Source of the DNA: Sphingomonas sp. Leaf339
GTDB lineage: Bacteria > Pseudomonadota > Alphaproteobacteria > Sphingomonadales > Sphingomonadaceae
Assembly: GCF_001426195.1 (NCBI RefSeq)
Contig: NZ_LMRS01000060.1
Location: 1 to 64,000 of the forward strand
Length of the DNA: 64,000 nt
Direction of reading: 5' to 3'
Shown here in pieces: positions 42,277-50,307 of the stretch (positions are counted from its first letter, which is position 1; every line of letters begins with the position of its first letter). The notes under the pieces were generated by a model. The model worked only from the letters and a program-made list of their open reading frames with translations, did no database searches and had not been told where the DNA came from. A program made the position numbers and the translations under genes.

Positions 42277-42720
42277 TTAGCGGCAATAACCTGGGTTGTT
42301 CGACTTCTCGACCGCATGACCGGCCAGCGCACCGGCGCCCCCGCCCAGGATCGTGCCGAGCGCCCGGTCGCCCCGGCTGTCGATCGTCCGCCCGAGCAGA
42401 CCACCGGCAATCGCGCCGACCAGCGCGCCGGTCGTGCCCTTGTTGCACCGTTGCGGACGATCATAGCCCCGGTCGCCATAATCGCGCCGGTCGTCATAGC
42501 GACGACGATCGTCGTAACCCCGGCGATCGTCGTAGCGCCGGTCGTTGCGATGGGCGATGTAGCGCGGCGCTGGGTCATAGCGGCCGTCATCATCCTGATA
42601 GCGCTGCTCGTAGCGATCCTGGTAGCGCGGGTCCTGATAACGCTGCGCCCCGGCGACCGACGGCATCATGCCCGCAGCAGCAGAAGCCAGCAGCGCCGCA
42701 CCCAGAACAAACTTGCGCAT
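42277..42720 (-). CDS. Glycine-zipper envelope protein
   Basis: Starting at MRKFVLGAALLASAAAGMMP (after GGAG), the 147-residue protein has a signal peptide. A repetitive Arg/Asp/Tyr-rich linker follows (about 25-90, units like DDRRRYDDRRDYGDR). It ends with a glycine-zipper 2TM domain (GALVGAIAGGLLGRTID and LGTILGGGAGALAGHA). Such SlyB/Rcp-like proteins sit in the outer membrane or periplasm and often rise under stress. It is 80 bases upstream of the SDR gene on the same strand. Confidence 0.8.
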   Translation of the reverse strand: MRKFVLGAALLASAAAGMMPSVAGAQRYQDPRYQDRYEQRYQDDDGRYDPAPRYIAHRNDRRYDDRRGYDDRRRYDDRRDYGDRGYDRPQRCNKGTTGALVGAIAGGLLGRTIDSRGDRALGTILGGGAGALAGHAVEKSNNPGYCR

Positions 42721-43022
42721 GATCGATCTCCATTCCGGCAGACCATCGCTGCCATGAAGACGGTATGCGCTCGCCGTCATGTTGCGACACTGAATGCGAT
42801 CGTTACCTGTCGTTCAGCAGCGTCCTGATCGAAAGGTCCTACGACGTGGACGAATGGCTAGGTGCGGCGGGATGGCGATCGTCGGATTTTATGTCGGCGC
42901 GTGATCGAGGATGGTTGAGCGCTGGAATGTCGAGCGATCACGCATCCGCGATGTTTCGGAAACGCAACCATATGACCGCCCCGATCGTCTCGTCACGACC
43001 GAATTGAATAAAAGGGACTGAC
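42721..43022. other. Divergent intergenic region
   Basis: About 300 bases lie between the glycine-zipper gene and the small lipoprotein gene and hold both promoters. I saw no hairpin, repeat or extra gene in them. Confidence 0.4.
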
Positions 43023-43319
43023 ATGAAGCATTCGACGAAGATCGCCGCGGTCGCGGCCGCCCTCCTCTCGCTCACCGCCTGCGGCGGCAAGGGCGACGAC
43101 AAGCTTGGCGATCAGGCCGAACAGGTCGCCGACAACCGCGCCGACGCGATGGACGCCGCAGCCGACAACATGACCGGCACCGATGCCGCCGCGATGGAAG
43201 CGCGCGCCGACGCCACTCGCGCAGCCGGCGAAGCCCGCGAGGAAGCGATCGACGACGCCGACGTCAACGCCCACGCCATGTCGAACGAGCAGAAGGCGGC
43301 ACTGGTCAACGGCCAGTAA
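43023..43319 (+). CDS. Small lipoprotein, Ala/Asp-rich helix
   Basis: The 98-residue protein has a lipoprotein signal (MKHSTKIAAVAAALLSLTAC) with Cys at 20, so it should be anchored to a membrane by lipid. The mature part is almost all charged helix with Ala and Asp repeats (DNRADAMDAAADNMTGTDAA), like small sphingomonad lipoproteins of unknown role. AAGGGAC precedes the ATG. It faces the convergent 385-aa gene across a terminator. Confidence 0.75.
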   Translation: MKHSTKIAAVAAALLSLTACGGKGDDKLGDQAEQVADNRADAMDAAADNMTGTDAAAMEARADATRAAGEAREEAIDDADVNAHAMSNEQKAALVNGQ

Positions 43320-43338
43320 TATTGGTGATGTGAGGTAG

Positions 43339-43376
43339 GGGGCCGGCCGGGAGATAGTAATCCCCCGGTTGGCCCC
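43339..43376. terminator. Hairpin between convergent genes
   Basis: GGGGCCGGCCGGGA (43339-43352) pairs with most of TCCCCCGGTTGGCCCC (43361-43376) across the 8-base loop. It lies between the stops of the lipoprotein gene and the 385-aa gene and probably ends transcripts from both sides. There is no clear T-run. Confidence 0.5.
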
Positions 43377-43402
43377 ACCGGCGATTGTTAGGTTGAGTTA
43401 CC

Positions 43403-44560
43403 TCAACCGTCCGGATTGGCCAGCACCTCCGATAAATGCTCGCGACGCGCCACGGTCATGGCGTCGGTTTCCGTCAGATCGACGACATGGATGGTCAGCT
43501 TACCCATTCGCTGGGGGATCCGGGTGCCCGTTGGCGTACCCAGCGTGCCGCGAACCGTGAACCGGTCGATCCGATAGTTGCCCGGACTTCCCTGTTCGAC
43601 GTCGAATGGCGCATAGCGTCGCTGACCGACCTGACGGAGAATACCGGGTGCCCACTGGCCGAGACCGGATGTGCGCAATATCTCGGCCCCCGAGGTTCGC
43701 CCGTCCGGACGGATCCAGTAGCCGACATCGGCGAACCTGATCTTCGGATCGTGCCAGGGATCGGCCTTGAAGATGTCACTGGGCGGGTTGATGTCGTCGA
43801 TTGGAGGGGCAAAAATCAGGGTCGGCGCACCGGTCGCGGACTGGCGCAGGCGTGTCGCCAGCGTGTCCACCGCCCCTGCGTCACCGCGCTGGATCGCAAT
43901 CCGCGTGTGCAGGATGTCGCGCAGTTCCACTATCTGCCGGTTGTTCGCACCAGCCAATCTGACAGCCTCGTCGGCAAGTTTTTCGGCGTCCCGATTGCGC
44001 TCGAGAGACAGCGCCAGCCAGGCACGGCGGAATGCCGCCCCGGCCGCCAATTCGGAATTGCCGCTCTCCACCGCCTTCCGCTGGACGGTGAGGTACGCAT
44101 TCTCGGCGCCGCTGGCGTCACCAAGACCGACCATATTATCACCGAGCGCGAGCTCTTGTGCCAGCGTCGCGATGTTGTTTTCGCCCGCATAGCGGCACAG
44201 CACCTGCACGTTGTTCAGGGCCGACCATCGCCACAGGTTGGTGTCGCCCATATGCTCGGCGACCGTCGCCAGCGTGGCGTACAGGCTCGATACCGGACCA
44301 GGCAGATCGGCCGCATGATTGCGGTTGCGCCCGATCGCATTCTGCAAGGTGCGCCGCGCATCGACGTAACGACCGCCTGCGAACTGCTCGACCGATGCCT
44401 GGAGCGACGTCTCAACCTCCTCGGCGGGCGGGCAATGACGGGCAAGGCACGCCGCCAGCGCCTGTTCGGCGCGGCGACCGACAACGATGATCTCTTCCCG
44501 TGAAGCCGGGGCGGCGGCGGGTGCGACTTGCGCCAGCAGCAGGAGCGTTAAACCGATCAC
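43403..44560 (-). CDS. Exported TPR-like protein with a TonB-C-like tail
   Basis: The 385-residue protein has a short signal segment (MIGLTLLLLAQVAPAAA). A helical repeat region follows (about 50-240) that reads like TPR hairpins (RRTLQNAIGRNRNHA, RNRDAEKLADEAVRLAGANN). The last part (about 270-370) contains a segment (VGYWIRPDGRTSGAEILRTS) reminiscent of TonB C-terminal domains. A role in envelope complexes is possible. It is the only gene in its unit, with terminators at the end. Confidence 0.6.
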   Translation of the reverse strand: MIGLTLLLLAQVAPAAAPASREEIIVVGRRAEQALAACLARHCPPAEEVETSLQASVEQFAGGRYVDARRTLQNAIGRNRNHAADLPGPVSSLYATLATVAEHMGDTNLWRWSALNNVQVLCRYAGENNIATLAQELALGDNMVGLGDASGAENAYLTVQRKAVESGNSELAAGAAFRRAWLALSLERNRDAEKLADEAVRLAGANNRQIVELRDILHTRIAIQRGDAGAVDTLATRLRQSATGAPTLIFAPPIDDINPPSDIFKADPWHDPKIRFADVGYWIRPDGRTSGAEILRTSGLGQWAPGILRQVGQRRYAPFDVEQGSPGNYRIDRFTVRGTLGTPTGTRIPQRMGKLTIHVVDLTETDAMTVARREHLSEVLANPDG

Positions 44561-44655
44561 ACCTGAAATTCATGGGATTCACGGTGGCTGTCAATCATTA
44601 GAAAAGGGGACCGAACGACGTCGTTGATGATGGCCATACGGAAACCAGCGTTCGG

Positions 44656-44886
44656 CTATTTATCCGTGCCGGAAAGGTCGGTTGCCCTGATGCTGTAAGG
44701 AATTTCACGAAAACACGCGCCAATTGCTGCAGCAACGAGAAACACAGGTATCAGCCACCAATCCAAGCCACTGGCCCGCCCCTGTACGATCGCCACAAGC
44801 CCGATGACGGCAAGATAAGCGCCGCCAACCCAGACGACCTGCTCGATGAACATACGGACTCGTGGATTAAGCTTGTAATACATCAA
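44656..44886 (-). CDS. Small two-helix membrane protein, 76 aa
   Basis: The protein begins MMYYKLNPRVRMFIEQVVWV and has two hydrophobic segments (about 17-36 and 43-60), a basic N-terminus and a polar tail. It resembles no family I can name. Upstream (to the right) lies a long stretch without genes. Confidence 0.5.
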   Translation of the reverse strand: MMYYKLNPRVRMFIEQVVWVGGAYLAVIGLVAIVQGRASGLDWWLIPVFLVAAAIGACFREIPYSIRATDLSGTDK

Positions 44887-45406
44887 CGCTCGTTCCCCTT
44901 AATGTCGACCGTGTACTACACCGTCTCGTCCATGCATTCGGTAACTGTGATCACTGGCATGTCTTCCGTCTTTGACACAGGAGCGTAGACATCATGAAGC
45001 GGTCTCCAGATTGCTTCTGACGTGATGCAGACGGTGCGCCCATGGCTGATCCTAAGCAAAAAGTCGGTTGCGCCGGCCGAACGCAACCGAAGGAGTCCAT
45101 TGAAGGATCGGCCCGCCCAGAGGCCCGGACGCCGCCAACTGCCTGATATATGCGTAATAGACGTGTGTCACTGTATTATATCAGCGATACAATAAATTTA
45201 TTGGTTAGCTAACTTTAAGAGGCATAGAACATTTTAATGTAGGCATGTCGACACCTAGACCTGTCGCAAGGTAGATATGAGTGAGGTTGCCACAACAACG
45301 CTTTGCAGATGGCAACCAAACATCACCGGCTTGGCTTAACCCTCTTTCCGATCTTTTTTGACATAGCAGGGACTAGCCCCGCGACAATCCGTCCGGCTCC
45401 TTCACC
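44887..45406. other. Intergenic stretch with repeats at the left edge of the plasmid-like module
   Basis: About 520 bases hold no convincing gene. From 45150 the DNA turns AT-rich. It contains a 14-mer ATGTAGGCATGTCG (45237-45250) that is repeated at 46451, an octamer TGTCGACA (45246-45253), and an inverted repeat GGTTGCCA/TGGCAACC (45285-45292 and 45310-45317). Confidence 0.6.
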
Positions 45407-45697
45407 TCACTGACGTATCCGGTTGATCCGCCGTCGAATATAGCGCGCATGCTGATCGGACAGAACGCCGCCATCTTCTGCCTGGAACTGCAAGGCCTGA
45501 TCGCGGAGCGCTATGGCCCAGGCGAGGCGCTGCTGCCGCATCGTCGGCGTGTCTCCTGTGTCCGAAAACAGATATCGTGCAGGATCGATCGGGGGAGGAA
45601 AGCCGTTGAACCACGTGCTGCCGCTGGGTCCTAACCGGGTCTGCGCGAGCGCCGGATCGGCCGCCAGCAGACCAAGCAGGAAGACGATCCGTTTCAT
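45407..45697 (-). CDS. Small exported protein, 96 aa
   Basis: The protein starts MKRIVFLLGLLAADPALAQT, a signal peptide cut after ALA. The mature part is polar with a helical end rich in Arg (YIRRRINRIRQ). Two extra Met codons precede this start. No family recognised. It lies among palindromic repeats at the edge of the plasmid-like module. Confidence 0.55.
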   Translation of the reverse strand: MKRIVFLLGLLAADPALAQTRLGPSGSTWFNGFPPPIDPARYLFSDTGDTPTMRQQRLAWAIALRDQALQFQAEDGGVLSDQHARYIRRRINRIRQ

Positions 45698-45886
45698 CAT
45701 CATTTCTCCCGATCGAAATGGTCATAACGTACCGGTCGTGACGCGGTTTCGACCCATGGATTAGCATCGTTTCCGCAGAGCCTCACACAAGAACGCTGTC
45801 ACCAGCGGTGTGTTCGATGGCAGGTCTGTCGCCGAGGTGCGGCTCCACCACCGCCATGCCGAGACGACCAAAGTCGACTATTCAAG

Positions 45887-45900
45887 CATTGTCGACAATG
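45887..45900. repeat. 14-bp palindrome around TGTCGACA
   Basis: CATTGTCGACAATG is a perfect palindrome. Its core TGTCGACA is one of six such octamers between 45.2 and 52.4 kb. It lies 16 bases past the stop of the 123-aa exported protein gene. Confidence 0.6.
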
Positions 45901-45915
45901 ATCGAAGGTGGGCGA

Positions 45916-46287
45916 TCAACCGTTGGAATAGGTGACCTGGAACTTTCGGTTCTGGAAAATTCCGATCTGCCACTTCGCGGTGGTGCCCTTGGTGAAGGTC
46001 ACGTCGTAAGTTTCGATCCGCTCCTCCCCCTGCCCGACGGCAGTAGCGAATGTCATCGTCTTGATCGGCCCCTCCGCGACGAGAGCGGTCCTCATTCTGG
46101 GAAGCTGTTCCTTGCAGGCCGCCAGAAGGCGATCGCCCATCAGGTCTGCGGGGCAGTTGCCCGCGGCCGTTTCGCTCAGCATCTTCTTCAGCGCACCGGC
46201 ATATTGACCCGGTTCCGCTGCCGCTGGTCCGGCGATCAGAAGTGCCGCCACCCCAGCCAGCGACATGACTTCATACCGCACCGTCAT
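45916..46287 (-). CDS. Small exported protein, 123 aa
   Basis: The protein has a signal peptide ending GPAAAE (either from MTVRYEVMSLAG or from the inner ATG). The mature part holds three Cys-containing or charged stretches (AGNCPADLMGDRLLAACKEQ) and a beta-like C-terminus (WQIGIFQNRKFQVTYSNG). Two Cys could pair in the periplasm. No family recognised. Flanked on both sides by palindromic repeats. Confidence 0.6.
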   Translation of the reverse strand: MTVRYEVMSLAGVAALLIAGPAAAEPGQYAGALKKMLSETAAGNCPADLMGDRLLAACKEQLPRMRTALVAEGPIKTMTFATAVGQGEERIETYDVTFTKGTTAKWQIGIFQNRKFQVTYSNG

Positions 46288-46450
46288 CCCCTCTTGTCAC
46301 GAGCGACATCCGGTACGCGTGCGTCGCGAAACATGGCCGCCCGAAGATGGTCTACGATGTCGATCCGGGCGCCACAACGTGGTTTGCTACTCTTGGAACG
46401 TCATCAGGCCGTTCTGTGGAAGAAGCAGCACATCAATGTCGGCAGTCGGT

Positions 46451-46484
46451 ATGTAGGCATGTCGCCATGTCGACATGCCTACAT
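46451..46484. repeat. Perfect 14-bp inverted repeat with TGTCGACA core
   Basis: ATGTAGGCATGTCG (46451-46464) and CGACATGCCTACAT (46471-46484) are exact inverses with a 6-base spacer. The left arm also occurs at 45237-45250. The site lies just downstream of the RES toxin gene. It could be an operator, a centromere-type site or a terminator stem without T-run. Confidence 0.7.
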
Positions 46485-46496
46485 GTATAGTCGCCT

Positions 46497-47225
46497 TCAA
46501 TTTATCTTAAAATCCTCCGCCGTGAACCGCAGCGCCTGATCGCTCATCTCGCGCGTCGCCAGCAGGCCCTCGCCGGTCGCCAGGAACGCCCAGCTGGAAT
46601 GGGCGCGGGGTGGCGGGACCAGCGCGGCGGGGTCGAGGATGGCGAGGTTGATCCCGCCGGGCAGCCGCGCGGAGGGCGCACGGATCGTGGCGATGGCGGC
46701 TGCCCTGGCCTGTGTCGCCAGTTTCTGGGTCGGGGCATAATCGTCGGGATGGGTCCAGCGGCCGGGCGAGTTGCTCCACGGCGCGGTGGTCAGGTCCAGG
46801 CAGCATGGCGTCGTGACCAGCACCGAAAAGGCCGACATCGGCGTCGGTGTCCGCGGGCGCTGGAACCCCGGCGATCGGGCGAAGCCGACCAGTCGCCAAT
46901 AGGCGGTCTCGGTCACCGCGGTTTCGATCGCTTCCGAGGTGTAGAGGATGCCCGGCAGTACGTCAGCGCCGCGAAAGCGCGACGGGCGCCCCAGGCCATA
47001 ACGGAACGGTGAGGCGAGCAGCCACGGCAGATGCTGCGCGGCATCGGGTAGCGGCGGCTTCACCTCGTCTGCCAGCGCTTCGAGTAGTGCCTGATCGGCA
47101 TTGGTCGCGGCGAGCCGGTTGGTGGAGATGCGGTGCTGGGCCTCGACAATGCGGATCACGCGGCCGCGATAGGGCTGACCGTCTAGTCCAGGCCCTTCAG
47201 ATCCGGGCGCGCAAGGCGTCGACAT
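46497..47225 (-). CDS. RES-domain toxin
   Basis: The 242-residue protein carries a RES domain (about 20-235) with the family's early Arg, Glu and Ser region (YRGRVIRIVEAQHRISTNRL; then LYTSEAIETAVTETAYWRL). Characterised RES toxins degrade NAD+, halting growth. The gene overlaps the Xre-type antitoxin gene by 29 bases and follows it, as in other RES-Xre pairs. The start at 47225 could be later. The pair likely serves to stabilise the plasmid-like module. Confidence 0.85.
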   Translation of the reverse strand: MSTPCAPGSEGPGLDGQPYRGRVIRIVEAQHRISTNRLAATNADQALLEALADEVKPPLPDAAQHLPWLLASPFRYGLGRPSRFRGADVLPGILYTSEAIETAVTETAYWRLVGFARSPGFQRPRTPTPMSAFSVLVTTPCCLDLTTAPWSNSPGRWTHPDDYAPTQKLATQARAAAIATIRAPSARLPGGINLAILDPAALVPPPRAHSSWAFLATGEGLLATREMSDQALRFTAEDFKIN

Positions 47226-47577
47226 AATCGCTGGTTCTCAGTAGCCCGCGTACCGTGGCGATCAGGTCTAGCGGTCGCTCGCCCAGATCGAGGTTCGGCG
47301 TTTCCAGCCACGATCGCGCCGACCCGTCGTCCTGCCCCAGCCAGCTGTCGAGCGAGCGGAACAGGCGGAGCAGATGCTGTGCCAGCTCGAATGGCTTGCT
47401 GCCCGGGTCCAGCCGGTATTGCCCTGCCCGCAAGCGCGACATGGTCGGCCCTGATACGCCGATGATCGCCCCGGCCTGTGCGTTCGACAACTGCCAGAAC
47501 CCGGCGATCCGCCCGACTGCCTCGCTCAGTACGCGGGGAGCGTCGGGATCGTGCAGCGCGGGTGCTGATGTGGCCAT
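47197..47577 (-). CDS. Xre/MbcA/ParS-type antitoxin
   Basis: From the ATG of MATSAPALHDPDAPRVLSEA the protein is 126 residues. It has an N-terminal helix-turn-helix (about 45-70: NAQAGAIIGVSGPTMSRLRA) and a C-terminal toxin-binding half ending LLRTSDYVDALRARI. Antitoxins of this family neutralise the RES toxin and repress their own operon. A 9-bp inverted repeat just upstream is the likely operator. Confidence 0.85.
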   Translation of the reverse strand: MATSAPALHDPDAPRVLSEAVGRIAGFWQLSNAQAGAIIGVSGPTMSRLRAGQYRLDPGSKPFELAQHLLRLFRSLDSWLGQDDGSARSWLETPNLDLGERPLDLIATVRGLLRTSDYVDALRARI

Positions 47578-47586
47578 GTCCGTGCT

Positions 47587-47620
47587 CCTTGGAACAATAT
47601 ATAGCATCTGCGTTCCAAGG
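47587..47620. promoter_or_regulatory. Operator of the RES-Xre operon
   Basis: CCTTGGAAC (47587-47595) and GTTCCAAGG (47612-47620) form a perfect 9-bp inverted repeat with a 16-base AT-rich spacer that can hold the -10. The first arm is 10 bases before the antitoxin start. Spacing of about 25 bases centre to centre suits a dimeric HTH repressor. Confidence 0.7.
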
Positions 47621-47646
47621 AAACAACACTAAAAAAGGTGTCGGCC

Positions 47647-47679
47647 TGTCGACAATCATACATCCAGACTTGTCGATCA
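47647..47679. repeat. TGTCGA-type direct repeats
   Basis: TGTCGACA at 47647-47654 is followed by the related TTGTCGAT about 25 bases on (47670-47677). They lie between the RES-Xre promoter and the GntA-like gene and share the octamer core with other sites in the module. Confidence 0.5.
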
Positions 47680-47774
47680 AGCATATGCGAGAAGACGGTG
47701 AAGTAATCCGTATACCGCTTAACCTGCGGCAAGAGGCTGGAACGAACGACGCCGGGCGAACGTCGTGTCTGTCC

Positions 47775-48482
47775 ATGCCTATCTATCAGTCACCGCTGTT
47801 CCCCTGGAGCCACAAGGATCAGGCCGCCCACAACGCCCTGCTGCTCGAGCACATCGCCGAGGCTGGCTTCCCGTGCGTCGGCGCGAAGGCGGCGGTAGCG
47901 AAGGGGACGCTGGAGGTGCTGTCGTGCAACCGCATCGACAGCGCCTGGGATGATCTTCGCATCCATGACGGCCTGCTGCACTTTGCTGCGGCTTACCGTG
48001 CCGACCCTGCCCTCTTCCGCAGCTTCGCCGTCGTCTTCGACGAACCGGTGACGCTCGACGAGGAGACGTTCGAGCGCAAGCTGTGGGACCGTATCCAGTC
48101 GCTGTCGGACAAGGACGTCTGGCGTGGTCAGGACTATGACGCCCGCGTCAGCGCGGATCCCGACAGCCCGCACTTCTCGCTGAGTTTCGGCGGCGAGGCG
48201 TTCTTCGTCGTCGGCCTCCACCCCAACGCCAGCCGTCCTGCCCGCCGCTTCGCGCGCCCGACGATGGTCTTCAACCTGCACGACCAGTTCACGACGCTGC
48301 GCGAGCAGGGTCGTTACGAAACGATGCGCGAGAAGATCATGGTCCGTGACGAGGCGACCGCCGGCTCGCGCAACCCGATGCTGACGCGCCACGGCGAACT
48401 GAGCGAGGCGCGCCAGTATAGCGGCCGCGCGGTTGACGCGGTGTGGCGCTGCCCGTTCTCCTATCAGGGGCAGGCCGAATGA
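47775..48482 (+). CDS. GntA-like heme-dependent N-hydroxylase (YqcI/YcgG family)
   Basis: From the ATG of MPIYQSPLFPWSHKDQAAHN the protein is 235 residues, the size of YqcI/YcgG proteins. The pattern GGEAFFVVGLHPNASRPARR and the later FARPTMVFNLHDQF match the family whose member GntA N-hydroxylates enduracididine in guanitoxin synthesis. Others hydroxylate arginine-type compounds. An open frame further upstream is in different composition. The gene is translationally coupled to a DUF1989 gene (ATGA), indicating a joint function on a guanidino or urea compound. Confidence 0.8.
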   Translation: MPIYQSPLFPWSHKDQAAHNALLLEHIAEAGFPCVGAKAAVAKGTLEVLSCNRIDSAWDDLRIHDGLLHFAAAYRADPALFRSFAVVFDEPVTLDEETFERKLWDRIQSLSDKDVWRGQDYDARVSADPDSPHFSLSFGGEAFFVVGLHPNASRPARRFARPTMVFNLHDQFTTLREQGRYETMREKIMVRDEATAGSRNPMLTRHGELSEARQYSGRAVDAVWRCPFSYQGQAE

Positions 48483-49072
48483 GCGTGACCGAGATACCGG
48501 AGCGCAGCGGCACCGCGTTCCGTCTGGCGCAGGGAGAGACGCTGACTGTGATCGACCCGCGCGGCGAGCAAGTGGCCGATCTCCTCGCCTTCAATGCCGA
48601 TGATCTGGACGAGGTCATTTCGTCGGGCCGGACGCTGGATTATGCCGAGACGATCTACATGACGACGGGCCACGTCCTGTATTCCAACCGCTCGCGGCCG
48701 ATGCTGGAGATCGTGGCGGACGATGTCGGGCGCCACGACTTCCTGCTGACGCCCTGCTCCTACGACACCTTCCACCACTTCTATCCAACGCTGACGCCGC
48801 ATCGCGGCTGTTTCGGCAATCTGGCCGCGGCGCTGGAACCCTTTGGCATCGCGCCTGATCGTATCCCGACCGCGTTCAACTGCTTCATGAACGTGCCGAT
48901 CGATGCCGCGACGGGCAAGCTGCGCGTCCTGCCTCCGATCAGCAAGGCCGGCGACCGCATCGTCTTTCGCGCGACGATGGACCTGGTGATCGGCCTGACC
49001 GCCTGTTCGGCGCCGGATTCCAATGGCGGTACGTTCAAGCCGATCCACTACGCAGTCGGCAACGACAAATAG
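48479..49072 (+). CDS. DUF1989 / urea carboxylase-associated protein
   Basis: The 197-residue protein opens with IPERSGTAFRLAQGETLTVI and DPRGEQVADLLAFNADDLDE, ending in a DNGGTFKPI-like segment. This matches DUF1989, found as UAAP1/UAAP2 beside urea or guanidine carboxylases, with a Cys/His metal pattern (CSYDTFHHF, and later FNCFMNVP). It overlaps the GntA-like gene by four bases. The chemistry is not known; it may process the hydroxylated product. Confidence 0.8.
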   Translation: MSVTEIPERSGTAFRLAQGETLTVIDPRGEQVADLLAFNADDLDEVISSGRTLDYAETIYMTTGHVLYSNRSRPMLEIVADDVGRHDFLLTPCSYDTFHHFYPTLTPHRGCFGNLAAALEPFGIAPDRIPTAFNCFMNVPIDAATGKLRVLPPISKAGDRIVFRATMDLVIGLTACSAPDSNGGTFKPIHYAVGNDK

Positions 49073-49229
49073 TCGAGCTGTAGTGATGTCGTAGTGTCGA
49101 CATGTCAGATTATCGACTGGTGCTCCTCCAGTACCATACGATTGATCCATCGCCGACCATTCCGGTTTTTGCGGATAGCTCCCGGATTGGAGTATATGGG
49201 GTGATGAGCACGGCCCACCCAATTATACT

Positions 49230-49309
49230 CGAAAGCACGAATGGACGCCCCTTCAGCGGCCCTTCCCCCTGTGCGACCCTCAATGGAATGCCGAAAGTTC
49301 GTGCTTTCG
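49230..49309. promoter_or_regulatory. Inverted iterons at the repA start (autoregulation site)
   Basis: CGAAAGCACGAA at 49230-49241 is nearly identical to the iterons downstream of repA. An exact inverse, GTTCGTGCTTTCG, is at 49297-49309, 13 bases before the repA ATG. Rep proteins commonly bind inverted iteron-like sites in their promoter to limit their own synthesis. Confidence 0.7.
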
Positions 49310-49322
49310 AGTATGAATACCG

Positions 49323-50303
49323 ATGAGCCGCCCGCCCGCGCCGAAACGCCCCAAGGACAGCAAGCCGATGGCCATTCCCCAGGGCGAACTCTTCCTGCTC
49401 GACAGTCCGCTCTATGGCGAGATCCGCGGCGAGCGGTCGCTGATGGCGTTTCCGTTCTTCGCGCTGGCCAAGACGCGGTGGATGAAGCCCCTCACCTATC
49501 AGACCGATCAGGTGTCAATCGAGGTACGCCCTTCGGCCAGCGGCGTCGCCACGATCTATGACAAGGAGATCGTTCTCTACATCGCCAGCCTGATGGCGGC
49601 CAAGCTGGATGCCGGCGAGGCGGTCGACCAGGATTTTGTCTTCACCGCGCACGACCTGTTCAACGTCACTGGCAGCAACCATTCGGCGCGGTCCTATGGC
49701 CGGTTGTCCGAAGCGCTGGAGCGGCTGCAGGGCACGCAGATCAAGACCAACATCGAAGCGGGCGGGGAGGGGGAGGAGGGCTTCTTCTCGTGGCTGTCCG
49801 AGGCGAAGCTGCATTATACCAAGACGCGTACCGGCGAGCGCCGGCTGAAGGCGGTGAAGGTGCGGCTGTGCGACTGGCTGTTCCGCGCGATCCTGCTCGA
49901 CCGCCATGTGCTTGATTATGCGGCCGCCTATTTCCAGTTGGGACCGATCGAGCGGCGCATCTATGAGGTCGCGCGATCGGCGGGGGACGGGGAGGGGATC
50001 GATATCGACCTCGCCACCTTCCGCCTCCAGATCGGCTATCAGAACCCGCTCGCCAATTTCCGCAGCGCGCTGAAGCAGATCGCCGGGACCGACGCGATCC
50101 CCAACTACCGGCTCGATCTGGTCGAGACGATCGGCGAGCCCGATACCGGCGCCGCCCGGCCGGGCCGCAAGGCGAGCCCGGTCCGCGTCGTCATCACTCG
50201 CCGTCCGCCGGCGATCGAGGACGGGTCCGACGGCGCCGACGAATCATCGGGCGAATCACGCGAGCCGGGCCTCGTATCGGCGACGATCCGCACCGGGCAT
50301 TGA
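49323..50303 (+). CDS. repA: Plasmid replication initiator RepA
   Basis: The 326-residue protein matches the RepA/RPA-type replication initiators of sphingomonad and IncP-like plasmids. It opens GELFLLDSPLYGEIRGERSL with MAFPFFALAKT, includes EIVLYIASLMAAKLDAGE and a winged-helix half (about 150-290) with VARSAGDGEGIDIDLATFRL. It should bind the iterons nearby and open the origin. Inverted iteron sites precede it and four direct iterons follow. A Glu/Ser-rich tail (about 300-320) is likely flexible. Confidence 0.88.
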   Translation: MSRPPAPKRPKDSKPMAIPQGELFLLDSPLYGEIRGERSLMAFPFFALAKTRWMKPLTYQTDQVSIEVRPSASGVATIYDKEIVLYIASLMAAKLDAGEAVDQDFVFTAHDLFNVTGSNHSARSYGRLSEALERLQGTQIKTNIEAGGEGEEGFFSWLSEAKLHYTKTRTGERRLKAVKVRLCDWLFRAILLDRHVLDYAAAYFQLGPIERRIYEVARSAGDGEGIDIDLATFRLQIGYQNPLANFRSALKQIAGTDAIPNYRLDLVETIGEPDTGAARPGRKASPVRVVITRRPPAIEDGSDGADESSGESREPGLVSATIRTGH

Positions 50304-50307
50304 TACC

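Noticed and set aside
46301..46496. Looked for a third toxin-antitoxin component or small RNA downstream of the RES gene
   Set aside because: Only the inverted repeat at 46451 stands out. There is no coding frame with a ribosome site and no promoter I can support.
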